DNA of 64,000 nucleotides. It comes from Hofstenia miamia. Its lineage: Eukaryota > Xenacoelomorpha > Acoela > Hofsteniidae. The stretch is from assembly GCA_900660155.1 (NCBI GenBank), contig CABFPE010000138.1:1278110-1342109 (forward strand), given 5' to 3'. Every line of letters starts with the position of its first letter. The first letter of the stretch is position 1. Positions 1 to 13,263 of this stretch are shown here, in pieces. Made by a program: the position numbers and the translations under genes. Under the pieces are notes generated by a model. The model saw only the letters and a list, made by a program, of their open reading frames with translations, was not told the origin of the DNA and did not search any database.

Positions 1-1129
1 AAATTAAAAAACCTTCTGTAAAAAATTAAAAAATTCAAGAGCTAAGGTGGTTAAACGCATTTTTAGTGTCAAAATTTTTAAAAATTTGCTGGGTAGCATA
101 GCTTTTGATCATCCGCATCAGAAAATCATTAATATTTTTTCAAAAAATTTATTCAAAAAATCAGAAAATATTTTAATGAAAACTGGTTCAATTAATTGTT
201 GAAGAAAAGTTTTCTGGTGTTGACAAATGTATTTTAAATATGAAATGCAACTTTAAAGTCTATAACATTGTCTAAACTCATTGTATAACATCGGATCTTG
301 GCTTGTTTGATGTGAACTTTGATCTTGAAACTTGATTAGATACCGTTGATAGGGTTGTGAAATTTCTCCAGATTAATGTCTGCTGTTTGATAAAAGCATT
401 TGGCGTCACAGACTTATTAGTGCTTTCATTTAAATGATTTTTTTCTTTAAACCAACGGATTGTCAAGCACATCCGTTTTTTATCGATTCCAAGAGGAATT
501 AGTTTCTAGGAACGGCTTTCAACTTGTTTCTTTACAAGGAAGACAAAAACAACAAAGTGAAAATCAGTTGTCATTTTAAAAGCAAAGTGTAAGCTAATCT
601 AATTTCCAGATTGTCAACAACAAACTGCAAGTGCTTTAAATAGTGGAAGTTTAGATGCGTCAAATTTTAGCACTTGTTGGCAAGTCTATCCATATAATAA
701 TAAACCACAGTTGTCTGTTTACGTGTTGTAATTAATATTATTCTTCCGAAGTGAAATTTTTAAAATTCATTTGTTTTGATAAATGCAGTAGAATGATCTT
801 GTTTTATCTTGTAAATTTTAAGTTCCTGTAGAAAAAAAGTTAAAATCAGCGACAAACTTTACATTAAATTTAAAATATTAAATATGAGAAAAGGTGCAAT
901 TTTTGAAAAATAATTAGCCTTACATCAGTATCAGTATGTCTTAGAAAAGTTTAAAATTGAAGAAGAAAGTGATGAGGCAAATATACCGGTACGTACATTT
1001 TTATAAGGAATTTTTCCCATACATTTCATAGTGGAAAAATTACAATCGAATCCATAAATTTTCTAAAATGTAGCTACTTTCAAAAACAAAGATAAACAAA
1101 ATTTTTGGCAGGTCACTTCAAAATTTGCA
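1..1129. other. AT-rich sequence, nothing identified
   Basis: I see no coding signal, repeat boundary or RNA gene here. It may include the 3' part and terminal repeat of the mariner remnant that follows, but I could not pair terminal repeats. Confidence 0.4.
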
Positions 1130-1800
1130 GATTTTTTTCTCTGGAGAAATTATGGGTATGTCTTGAAGTATGGGGGTGGTCCCATCTCATTGAAGAATTT
1201 ATCCAGTCAGATAACAACTGTCTCCACAAATAGGATAAATTGTGCTAAAATATCAGTAACTTAGAACTATCTATAGTACCTCTTTCCACAATTTTCAGGT
1301 AGAAACCTTTATAGCTCAAACCACCATGCATTTTTGGGATAATTTTGAAGATGGCTTGATAGACGTCTTGGCTGTCGTAAACCAATGAGAAATGTTGTTC
1401 TTATGCAGCTGGAACATGGACTCATCAGCTATGAAGAATTTCTGAAAAATCCATCCAGCAACTCTGTTCCACAGAAGCTAAGTCGGTCTTTTGTATCAAG
1501 TTTTTTTAGAGATCCTTGCCTTTGAAAGTGCCCGGTAGACTGTCGATGTTGAGACAACTTTGCAATGGGTTTCTTGAAACTTTGACCTCAAATGGTGTTT
1601 GATTTCAATGGGTTTTGTAAGGCGACTTTGAAACACCTTTCTGTTCATTTCCAGTGAATTTGAGGGGTTGCCTACTTCCTTTTGAAGTTTCTTTAGAATA
1701 TTTTTGGTTTCATGTCCGATATCTAAAGTAAGGTTTTGAGGTCTGCGGTTCCAGTAGAGTAAAGATATTGCAGAACGTTTCTTTCATATTGATGAGACAT
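1130..1800 (-). pseudogene. Tc1/mariner-type transposase remnant
   Basis: Read on the minus strand across several frames, this stretch follows the order of a Tc1/mariner transposase, the enzyme that cuts and pastes the element at TA sites. An N-terminal part has an RRPQNLTLD-like GRPR-LT motif (near 1745). A helix-turn-helix part has VVSTSTVYRAL (near 1540). A catalytic region has ADESMFQLH, matching the family's second-acidic-residue block (near 1430), then a GTIDSSKLL stretch (near 1270). An HTSRHTH segment (near 1160) resembles the D-x-AP-x-HTSR block. At least three stops and several frameshifts break it, so it is not functional. I did not find its terminal inverted repeats. Family level is fairly secure; the subfamily is open. 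Confidence 0.68.
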
Positions 1801-4800
1801 GCTTAAGGAAAATTAATAAAGTACCTGGCTCTATATTTCATGTTTACGAGTACTGTTGTTGATTGTGCTTTATCGCCTAAATGTGTTCGTTTAGAGCATG
1901 GCACTTTAAAAAGGTGAAAAGACTTGTGTACTGTCGTTGAAGAAGTTTTATATTGGAAAATTTTTCTCATTTTTTTACCGGAGCTATACAATAATGCGAC
2001 ACCAAGCGGAGGCTGAAAATATAATTCATTAATATATCAAATTATCAGGATAAAGATATTTCTCATACTTGTTTTCATAAAAATGAGAGATCAAAAATGC
2101 TTTTTTAAAAAATAAGTTGCTGATACTAAAGGTCTTATAAAATGCGGCAATATTGTAATGAAGAAATTTTTCAGGAAAAAGCTCTATTGTATAATAATAT
2201 GCTATGATAAACGCTTAATTGAATTTTTATGCTCAGTTTTCTGAATTTTTTTAGCTAAATTTTACATTTTAATGAAGAATATTTGCAAATATTATTAAAA
2301 ACTAATTGATTTCAAGAAAATAACTACTTTTAGATATATTTAGTCAAAAATAACGCAAAATTCACAAAGAACATTATTCCATATTTTTGGTGATTCAGAC
2401 AACTGTGCGTTGATCTTCTGGTTGAGTTGATCTACAAAATCTTGAATGCTTAGCTGGTTTGGAAATTCTTTGAACAGTTGACAGATATCCTAAATTTATG
2501 TTGTTTGATGAAACTCATTGTGTTATAAATGAAAATTGAAAAAGAAGTAAGTTGGTAAATTATAATGACATTTCTCTGAGATGCTCAATTATCAAAAGTG
2601 TTTAATAGTCTTTTTCTTATCATTTTATAGTAACGCATCTAGGATCATTATAGCAATAAATTGTAAGACACAATCACTGAAGATCACATAATCAACTATT
2701 TATTTAAATTTGATTCAAAACTTTTAAATTAGAAATTGGCATGTACAATGTTGTAATAAATAAAAAATATATATTGTGTAGGAATTTGAAATATGTTTAT
2801 TTATTTATTTACTTAATTAATTTATTTATTTATTTATTTATTTATTTGTCATCTTTTGTCATAATATCTTGTTTTTCAATTGTTTCCTTAATATTATTTG
2901 AAAAAAATAGTATGAAAGTATAGATATGACAACTCAATCATTGAAATTTAAAATGGTACACAATGATATACTTAATTTTTAAATTTATCAATAACTTTCG
3001 TAAAAATCCTAAGTCATCATTATCTTGTTAGATTTTATCTCTCCAAGAAATTAATATGCATACTGTCTCGATGAAAGAATACACGTTTACAAAAAAATAC
3101 AAGACATAGAATATAAAATAAAAGAACTAAGAGAATCTCATTGTCAGAAATACATAGCAAAAAAAGGAATTAAGAAAGCAAAAACGCAATGGCCAGCAAA
3201 ATATATTTTCGAACAAAGTAACATTAACATGACGCACCATTCAATGACTTATCAAAAATTGAATTTCAATTAATAAATTATACAAAATGAAATACTCAAA
3301 AAAATTTTGTTCAGCACTATTTCTACAAAAACGAATTTAACAACAAGAACATCAAATTAAATATAAGTGTTGCAGCCGGATCACAAAATCTGACCCGGTG
3401 CAATGACAAAGTGACATGAATGATCAATTTTTAGAACTAAGAATGCTGCTTGCAGGGCTTTGCTAAGAGTATACTTGCATAGACATTGACATGAACAATG
3501 CATAGCCTTTGTCTTGACTGACTTTAAGGCTTTACCTCGCCTTATAGAGAAAGATTCTAACATCTCTTATAACTTACGCTGTGAAATAAAAAACAATCGA
3601 CATACTTTTTCTGAAGCGAAAATGCTAGGAAATACAAATCATCATTTTAAAATATCGGTCTTTGAAAGATTCTTCTATTTGCAAATATTTAAGTTTAATA
3701 ATTTAACCCCATTTCATTTCTGGCAGAACTGTGGACTTTGATTTAAACTGAATTTCAAAGACTTACAATTAGTTTAATATTTACCGATTATAAGATATGC
3801 ACTTACGAATATACGAAATCAAACCCGAATCCGAATATGCAGTGGCGGGTCTAAAAAATTCGGTTGGTCTACTCAAAAATAATTTCGGTAGCAAAAACTT
3901 TGTGGGATATACGTAAATCACATTTCTTAGATGAGTTCTTCTATTAGAATAAATAGCTAATGCTTTAACGATTTAAATTTGTTTTTTAGCCATAACTATT
4001 AAAAGCAGATGTTTTTCTTGGAAGAATTACTTAAAGTAATTGATATATTGGATTCGAATTCAGATTAGGATTTTCAATTATATCGCCTGATTATTCGGAT
4101 TTGAATTCTAAATATAACAAATCATTCACATCGCTCTATTACAGAAGCAAACGAAGATCAACATAAAAAACTTCTGAAGCTATTAAAACTATTTAAGGCA
4201 CACATGACATTTGTGTAGCTCAATAGTGACCCAGTAGACCCGGAAGCCTGTGATTTGCTGACACGGCAACAATTTCAGCGTTGGCGAATATGTATTGAAT
4301 ACTTAGAACGAAAAGTAGACATTACAATTCATAACAAAATATATTTTACCACAAAAGAATAATTTGATAGTAATGCATCAAATATAATATATTTATAAAC
4401 TTGTTCGAATACTAATAAATATAAATGGGTGAAACCACAAATTTAAGAGAAAAAGATTCTAATATATAGGTGGCATCAATATCTGTGTCTAGACACATTG
4501 CATATTGCACTCAAAATAAAGATCTTTAAAGCTTATTTAAAGTAACGCTGTTAGTGAAATTTAATAATACATTTCAAAGAAAACATCAAGGGAAATATTA
4601 ATTAAACAATTCAACGCAAAGTTAGATTCTTCAATAAATTTATAAATGTAAAATCCAAAATTATTAAGGCCGTCAAATTTGTTAATTTATCTATAGTACA
4701 CAGCTGTGAAACATGTATTGTAACTGTTTTAAAATATAGTACAGGGTAACGAATATATCAGTTATGCCTATAGCCCTCAAAAGCACAGTTCCCTATTATT

Positions 4801-6933
4801 GTCAGCACTACTTTTTCTTAAACATCTGATTTATTTTAAAACTACATACTAGAATTAGGTTTGGAGAGGTTTGAAAATTATCTAGACCTAATGGTTCACA
4901 AAACCTTAGGCATATTTTTAGCTGACTTAAAGTTAAATCACAAATATTTTGTGAAATTACAATAATTGGATTGTGTTTGATAAAATCAAATTGATGTTGT
5001 CAAATATCTCATTTTAAATGTCTCAGTATATGAACATTAATTCTTGAAGCACATTCATTCGGAGGGTACAAAATATGTATGTCATTATGAGTACTGAATA
5101 GCATTGAATAAAACTCTATTTTCGAGATTCGTTTTTGTTTTTGTTGCAATATATAATTAAAACTCCCCGACGACGCGATGCTTATATCGTTTTACTTTTA
5201 TTAGATATAAAACATCTATTTAACTCAGAATGGCTTGGTATTTGTACTTTTCTTTACTGCTTCCTTTCACTACAGATGCGATAAGGAATAAGGGTGGATT
5301 TCAGGGATGGAACCCCTCCCCAATAATTGTCCCAGACGACCCTTATTTTGCATCAAATCTTTTTAAATTTAAGAAATTTAAGCTTTGTATAGGGCCTCAG
5401 TTCAGCACCTCCAATAGTGTCATTGTTCCTTAACTCCTAATTACATATGTTATATGTTTTATACGATGGCGTAAAAATACTACGATTATTGCCTGAGATA
5501 ACAGTATATAATTACTGTATCCTACCTATGTAACATTAATAGCAATATTTGTGTTGATTTAAAATTTCCTTTCAACTAAAGATAGGGTTAACCTGTTTGC
5601 TCAATGAAATGTTCATGTCCACCTATCTCTTAACCGTAAACTGCACAGATATTTTTTGTGATAGTTTCTATAATATTTTTTAGACGCTCATAGATCACTA
5701 AATAATAAAGACATATAAAATGCAACAACACCACTGGATAGAGAATTGTCTTCTCTTTAATATTCGTCTTTAATTCAATTAATGAGTCAAAATCTCAGGA
5801 TTGACAAATTTCCTAACATTCTTGGAGAAAATTGTGAACAAAACGGTTGTGTATTTGACGTAACTATAGGCAGCTTATCGTAAATTGCAGTAATATTACA
5901 GAGGTATTTATATCAAGGACGTCCTAAATATTGTTGCAAGACTGGGATTAATTTAAAAATAATATTCAAATTTTGAATAATTTTTTGTTCTTTTAAAATA
6001 TATTAATACCTAAAACTGATGTTTGCATTGAAATATCGTGTAAGCAAAAGGGGGAAATACAATTCGAGGAAAGGGGATATTGTTTTTATGAAATCCCCTC
6101 CCTATTGTGTCAGCTCTTCTATAGGTATAAATATTTATAAAAATTATGTAAACATTTGCTCAGAAACATTTGAATTCGGCTATGAGAAAATGCATAACTC
6201 CCTTTTTTATTAATTTCTTGGAGAAGAGATACATTTGTACAATGTGTCAATTTACTAAAGCATTCGAATTATATCCATCTTCAAGACGTCTAAAAACTGA
6301 AACCATTTTAAAATTGTTTAGTAGTCTATGAATTAGGCAACTTAAAATCTCCTTTTTGAAAGGTGAAACTTTGGTCATTTTAATAAATATTTTCTCAATC
6401 CTGCAATGTTACTGATATCCACTTCAACATTTCTGCATACACCTATTTTGGAAAAAATTCATTCTTACTTAATCCACTCAAAATGTCCATGAAAACGTAA
6501 GATAATTACGAATTGCATGCAAAAAAGAGGCTAATTTGTTAACAATACAAAGCAATTTCTTCCAATTAGATTCGCTACTATTAAACTACAAAAGCAAATT
6601 AATTAAGAAATTTAGCGGCAAATTGTCGTCAATACATTTTTTGTAAATCTAATTGCCTTCTCTGCTTTAATGAAATGCATTTGATGAATTTCAAAGAAGT
6701 AGATTTTTCTGTGGCTATTTTCACCTTCATCTCAATGTCAAATTCTATTATAAATGGTCGATTACACAAGTGACATGTGCATTAGTATAAGAAAAGATTT
6801 TATTTCGCTGTCTTCGATTTTTTTGGAATTCTGGGTGGAATAAATGAATGCCTAATTAACATAAACAATTTTTCTACATTTCTATTTAACAATTCTGCAA
6901 TAGTTAGAAGACTAAAAGAAATTCCCCGCAGAA
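1801..6933. other. Noncoding AT-rich region
   Basis: No gene is supported. Short ORFs here (for example at 3514-3741, 5230-5433 and 6019-6213) have no recognisable domain and low-complexity composition. It holds an (ATTT)n run at 2796-2847. A CAGTGGCGGGTC string near 3840 looks like one hAT-type end, but no partner was found. Confidence 0.45.
2796..2847. repeat. (ATTT)n microsatellite
   Basis: Tandem ATTT/TTTA units with one interruption (acttaatta). Such runs often form the 3' tail of LINEs, but no LINE coding sequence is recognisable on either side. Confidence 0.8.
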
Positions 6934-6941
6934 GCTCTTAG
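6934..6941. repeat. 8-bp target site duplication, left copy
   Basis: GCTCTTAG directly precedes the CAAGGGCCC element end and recurs at 10794-10801 directly after the opposite end. Confidence 0.8.
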
Positions 6942-7104
6942 CAAGGGCCCAGCTAACCGGGGGTGCTGAGGGTGATGCACCCCCGAATATTTTTTCTCAG
7001 GGGGCAGCAAAATGACTATTTAACAGATGTTGCGTTCATTTAATTTTCCACTGATTTTCTAAATTTATAATGCAGTCAGTCTATCTCTTTCAACATTTTT
7101 TTGA

Positions 7105-7105
7105 N
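7105..7105. other. Single-N contig join with duplicated flank
   Basis: Sequence 6942-7104 repeats as 7106-7268 with only a few differences, exactly up to the N. This looks like two contigs, or two haplotypes, joined without merging their overlap. Confidence 0.75.
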
Positions 7106-9452
7106 CAGGGGCCCAGCTAACCGGGGGTGCTGGGGGTGATGCACCCCCCGAATATTTTTTCTCAGGGGGCAGCAAAATGACTATTTAACAGATGTTGCGT
7201 TCATTTAATTTTCCACTGATTTTCTAAATTTATAATGCAGTCAGTCTATCTCTTTCAACATTTTTTTGAATATATATTTGAATAGTTGATTTGTGTTTTC
7301 TCTGTAAATGTAATTCTTGAATTTCAGCCACTACAAATGTAACACTAAATCTATAATTTCGACCTATTTCATTTGTTTTATTCTTCTAATTTAAACAAAA
7401 GATTAGCCTTAATCCGTTTTGCATATGGACATGAACATATCCATTTCATTCCATTTCCAGATTGTGAAATGGAAATATAATGAATATTTGCGGAAATAAA
7501 ATTTCAAAAAACAAACTTTCTCAACACCATAGAAAATGTTAAACACACCCTAAATGTGCTTAGCAAAATATAAACGTTTTAAGAACAGTAAAAATTGAGT
7601 AAAAATTGTTATATAGTAACCAAAATACATTTACGGTTAAGTCATACAGAGTGTTGAACACTTTCTCCAAAATAGGAAGAGACTTGTATAAACTACCAGG
7701 ATAGTCAGTCTTAAAAAGGTATTTCATTTGTGCAATCTCTGCATGAACAAGAGAATTCAAAAGAACACATGATGAATACAGGTGAAAATTTTGTTAATGT
7801 GAACCTCATTGACTGAATATTTGCTTCAGCACACTGTTAGAACTAAAGCAGTTCTAGCTTCAATGCCTAAGTTAGCGTTCTGTGGCAAAGCAATTTTCTT
7901 AGCAGCAGCCGTGTGCAAAATAAATTTTGTACTTAGAGGGCAGTTGGCCATAAGACTTTGGATGTATCTGGCAGTTGGCTTTAAGCCTTTAGCCGTATCC
8001 GGCTGTTAGCTATGACATTTTCGCCGTAGTCAACGCTGTTTACCATTACTAAGTGCAATGCAAAGATTCAAGCATGCTCATACTTTGAACAATTAAAAAA
8101 AATCGTGAAAATTTTTAAGTTATAAAAACAACAATACAGATATATATCATGGAAACAAATTGTTCATCATAATGTTAAAAACATTTTAAGTAAGCAAATA
8201 ACTAAAATTTCGTTAACATGGGCAGGGCAGGGCTGATTTTTTATTTTCCTCATCAAATAAACAGGTTTTCACATCCATTTTGTGTTGCAGGTGGAGCATG
8301 TAAATGTCTGACAATGAATGCAAATTGGGGATATAATGTGACCTTTCGTATTAACTAGTACTCTTCTACATGCATTAATTCATTAATAATCAAAGAGACA
8401 TCACTAGTACTTTTAGAAATGAATTTTAGCTGGTATTTGGGTCGTAAAACAAAGTCTTTCACCATAGCCAACGGTTGGACGCGGCTACAGCCTGTTAACA
8501 GAATAGAACACCTGGTATATATATGGAAATATTTGCGCATGTTTAGAGCAATTCTAAAACTGCACCTAGTTCCATTTGTGACATCTAATATCAAATAGCA
8601 ATTTTGGTATGACCAATATATCGGTACATCTCTTTAGGGTGTAGCAACAAATCAATAATATAATTATTTACAGAATGTTAGTGATACATGACAGTTTACT
8701 GCATAAATTTTGCAATATATTGTGGCCATACATAGATGACTTTGATTTATTTAATTGTATTCTCTAAAAGTGTACTTTTATTGTGAACAATTCTGGAAAT
8801 TTGAAATGTCCTTGGCTGAGGTAAGGTTCAAAAGTATTCCAAAATTCTATTATGTGTGCTTTAGCAGCTCCAACAAATAATGTCACCTATTAGCCCTGAA
8901 TAGTAATTTTGGTACAACTTATAGTCAGCTTAGTCAACCACTAGTAGGGTTATGGAGGAGTACTCTGTCCCAAAAGTTTATGAGGTGTTGCTGATACATG
9001 ACTAGGGCAAAATCCAATAAAACTAAGTGTTACTAGGATCAGCAAAATACTTGTCCTGCAGAACCATAATCACTAGTTCTAAGATGTTATGGAATGATCT
9101 GGATATTTATGGAAAATTATGGAAATGGTTTTAAAATAGTTGTGGAAATAGAAGACAATTTAATTTCCATATGCAAGCCTTGCGTAAATGCAGCTTAATT
9201 AGTTTTTTAAGGAACTCTTTTAGTTGGCCTAAAAAATTTATTTAACTTTTTTTCTAAGCAGCTTTCCTTTCAGAAATTTACATTTAAATTTTCTATTACT
9301 AATCTGTCGTTCTAGCCTTGAGAATATCATTAACGTTTGGTAGGTCTAACTTATTTTTATCTGATGCCATAGAAGAATCAACAAGTTGCAATATAAGCCA
9401 AGGTGTTAAATTCCAATCATTACCTAGTCAATCAATTTTCTATCCTATGTTT

Positions 9453-9657
9453 CAGGGGCGTATGCAGAATTTTCTAATAGGGGGACAACATCTCTGTTGT
9501 GATCCTACAAGTGACCAAAATCACAGTTAAGCTCTCGAAATGTATCAAAATATTCAAAAATAGACCTTCATTTCTAAATTATTTTAATTTTTTTTTCGAA
9601 AATGGTTTAATTTAACCAATCAAAATCGATTTTGAAGCCCCCTTCTGTACACCACTT
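9453..9657. mobile_element. Small hAT-like MITE nested in the hAT element
   Basis: The left end CAGGGGCGTATGCAGAA and the right end, which reads AAGTGGTGTACAGAAG on the opposite strand, form an imperfect inverted repeat. Flanks CTATGTTT (9445-9452) and CTATGTTC (9658-9665) look like an 8-bp target duplication with one change. It is 205 bp with no coding capacity and was presumably moved by another element's transposase. Confidence 0.6.
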
Positions 9658-10793
9658 CTATGTTCTATTAATCTCATCTTTGTATTAGTTTGTATTTGAC
9701 ATAATTTATTTTGCTTTAAACTATCATTTTAATATACCACTAAAAATTGGTCCAATATAAATTCAGCCTAGTGAAAGTCAGAATACAAAACACATATTTC
9801 CACTTTTCCTGTTGAAGCATTTGCATTCATGTGGCTGTTGTTTCCACCAAATGATCTCTGAGTAAGCTCAGAATGATCAAGAATTAGTTGCAAACAATGA
9901 TGAGTAATGACTGAATAGAAAAACTTTTGCTCTTATATTGTGAAATATATTTGAAAGAAAATCTGAAAATGGATAGTGTAATAAAAACTTATCATTACAA
10001 TTGAAGAATCAGTCATTGGTTTTTTATATGTGTAGTTGAAGTTTTCACATCATATTGATTTGTCAACTAAGTTTTGCTTATGTACATAGACTTTTAGCAG
10101 AAGCATTTTTACCATTGAATTAGGGTGGGGAACATTAAATGCTTTTAATTTTAAATGATTAATTTCAATATGATTGCGTGAGATGGACATTTGTTTTGAA
10201 GCTTAAATTGTTTTGTAATGAATATAGAATGTAATTTGAGACTACATGTAAGATATTTCTTATCATTTTGTCAACATTAGGAAATTTATAATTACGATAG
10301 CAAAAAAGCAAAAGCAAAAATTTGTATAATCAAAAGATGTTAAAAATGCTCTGACAGTGATTTTTTTCCAGGGCAATTAATCGTAGTGTTTGACTGACAT
10401 CGTTATTTCATTTTTCCCATGTTTGCTGATCAAATAATGAATTGATAAGCCCAATGTCAGGTACTTTTTTTGACCAACTTGCGTTTATAACAAAGGTAAC
10501 AAGAGTGAACCTACCTTATGAAAAACTATTTGAATTTCAAATTGTATAGATTTTGTATCATTGTTTTTTAAGTAGAGCTGCGTGTTTTAATATACACCAG
10601 TCACCAAACATACACAATTATGTCTTAGATATTATTTTGTATATTTTAGTAATTATTATATTTGCTATCAAGATTGCATGTACATGTAATAGGCTTAAAG
10701 AAATAACCTGAGACGAATCTATTTGCAACTATTGAAGGGGCAGCAATTTTGCTAATGCACCCCCTCATATACTTTTTCTTGGTTGGGCCCCTG

Positions 10794-10801
10794 GCTCTTA
10801 G
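10794..10801. repeat. 8-bp target site duplication, right copy
   Basis: GCTCTTAG, identical to 6934-6941, directly after the element's terminal CCCCTG. Confidence 0.8.
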
Positions 10802-12455
10802 CATGCTAAATTTACAATTGAAATTAAAGGATAAAAAATTTCCAAATAAGTTCTATAAATTACAAACTGCTGCCATTCCATAACATTAAATTAAATAAAC
10901 AGAAGAGGTTTAAAAATTTATGTTATTAAATAAATATCTATTCTTAAATTCAACACTTATGCTCTGAAATTTTATATTTACAATATTACTATAAGCAAAG
11001 CAAAATTGACAAAAATGTTTAAATTTATGCAATATTTTAACTGACAGTGCTTTAAAAATGCTTTAAGCTGCTTTTTACAACTAGTCTATTCACATAACGA
11101 ATAACTTTGTGGATGCGTCTTTTTTCAAATTTCATTGAGCAAATACCTGCATTTATATATAATTCTTAATGCTCCTTTTTAATTAATCTATATAGTTTAG
11201 ATTAACAAATATTTAATATATTGAGAGCCATTAGGGGACAGCTATACATATTCCATTCATCTACTTGTAATTCCATTTGTATTAAATTTCCAGCAATGTA
11301 GGAATATAAATTTATATTTTGTAGAAATCCACTTTAAGAGATCCATTAAACTTACTGTCTCCATAATGTGGACATTCATTATATCATAATGCGCAGAACA
11401 ACATCGAATACAATTTATTTGATTCGTCTAATTGAAGTAATGTAGGCTAACAATTTAATAATGAAGTTCTGTTAATCAGGTAAATTGGTTAGATATTGTT
11501 CAAAACAGATTTGCAGGTAAATGTATTTTTCTAAAAGTGCTTTACATTTTACTTAAAAGAATAATCAATGAATTTCGACCAAACATTTATCTTTACAATT
11601 TTGTTGTCAATCGATTCTTTACGGTTTGCTCAGAGTTATCTCAAGTAGTTCGAGTGAGTTTCAGAAACGAATGTGGTACACTGCTCTATGCAGTTTGGGA
11701 AGATAAATCTTTTAATGCTAAGCCCACTGTTTGAGTTAAATCAAATAGCCGTCGCCAGAATAAGAAAACTATTGAAACTTATGTTAAAATTTTCAATCTA
11801 TTTTATACGTTTTTTTATAATTTTTTAAGTGTTATATGTTTGCATTAGAATATTTACATGTATTTCATAAACTATTGCTTTAATAATGATGAACAGATAA
11901 AATAAACATTTATAATAAAAAATTCTAAATGCACTTAGAGTTCACATGAGGTTAAAAAGCAGCGTTAGGGTGACCTCGAAAAAACCATATAGACATGTAC
12001 TTTAGGAATACTTCTAAAATAGTGTATCTTTAAGTAGCTAAGAAAAATTTCTATTTGTCAAGGATACATTTGTTTAAGGCTTCTTTGGAAATTCATATTA
12101 TTAGTAGAAATTGATCATTTTGTTTTGACAAAGAAAATCAAATATGCAAATGTATTTTAGTGCCGATAGCAATGTAGCAATTTTTTTCTACGATCGATCA
12201 ATACATAATTAATCATTAACTATTGGGATAGTTATCCTACGAATATCAATATAGTAAGAGCTCCTTTTCACGAAAAAATAATGACTGTAAAATCCTGAAT
12301 CATTTGAAATAGGTTTAGAGGTGGCGTATGCTCAATGGACTTTGCCAGTATTACGGAAATATACTATTTTTGTTAAAACAGTTAATTGTGAGGTAACGTA
12401 AAGTACTTTTAGGGATCTCATTAGCACTTAGCATACAAATGACAGTGAGCAATAA

Positions 12456-12475
12456 ATATATATATATATATATAT
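12456..12475. repeat. (TA)n microsatellite
   Basis: Uninterrupted TA dinucleotide run. Confidence 0.85.
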
Positions 12476-13228
12476 CGATGCTTAGATTAAGAATGACCTG
12501 CATCATTTCAGAATTTTGAAATTTAACATCCATATATTCATTTCTAAAATATTTTTGAAAATGTGTATTAATTCAATTGTTCTAATTTATACTTGAATGT
12601 TAATTATGTATTTTTCTGCATTTATATATTTGTCGCATCATTAGCTGAACAGAATATTCGAAATGATGAATTTCCATTCAAATTACTTCCTAATTACGCC
12701 ATCAAAACGCATTGAAGGGGAGGACGGCTTTGATTTGCAAGCACTTCTTCGCTCCCATATAGCATTCCAAAGGTTTGCAAAAAAAAATTCAAATAGAACC
12801 CATATTTCTGTAATTCGGAGACTAGAAATCCTTTGATCAATTGCTGGAATTCCGACCATTCCTAGCCAGGGTGTCATTAGAAAAATTGAGAATCTATTCT
12901 TGTAATTGTTAAGCAACAGTAATCAAAAGAGACAGTATTTTAGAAAAGAGTTCAATTTCTCTAGGATATTGCACATATCAACGGGGTAAACAGCAGAACA
13001 CCAGTGAAATCAGTATCAGAAGTTGATATTTTGGGGGTGAATCACCTAATGCCAAGAAACTGTCAACACTTGACAGTACTTCATGCATCACACATGATGG
13101 ATGCTGAATTCCAAATACAGATCCTAAATTTAAACAATTTGATCTTATTTCAACTTCGAAATCGCGTAGATGAATGGATTACGAGATATTGACAACTGTT
13201 TTAGCAAAGGTTGATATTAAGGTTTAAT

Positions 13229-13235
<7 letters not shown>

Positions 13236-13262
<27 letters not shown>
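13236..13262. repeat. (AT)n microsatellite
   Basis: Uninterrupted AT dinucleotide run. Confidence 0.85.

Positions 13263-13263
<1 letters not shown>

Larger units (their letters stand above)
6942..10793. mobile_element. hAT-type DNA transposon (probably non-autonomous or decayed)
   Basis: The left end begins CAAGGGCCCA (CAGGGGCCCA in the second printed copy at 7106) and the right end finishes TGGGCCCCTG, giving a short terminal inverted repeat of about 10 bp. GC-rich subterminal blocks (TGCACCCCC, GGGGCAGC) occur at both ends, against an AT-rich interior. An 8-bp duplication GCTCTTAG flanks it exactly; 8-bp duplications and CAGGG-type ends are typical of hAT elements. I found no hAT transposase block (RW motif or C-terminal dimerisation region) in the 3.85 kb, so it is either non-autonomous or too decayed to read. 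The left 163 bp are printed twice around the N at 7105. Confidence 0.78.

Noticed and set aside
3838-4250. CAGTGGCGGGTC string as the start of an hAT MITE
   Set aside because: No matching opposite end with an 8-bp duplication found.
5230-5433. 67-codon ORF with a hydrophobic start resembling a signal peptide
   Set aside because: Short, no cleavage-site context, no domain, no splice or promoter support.
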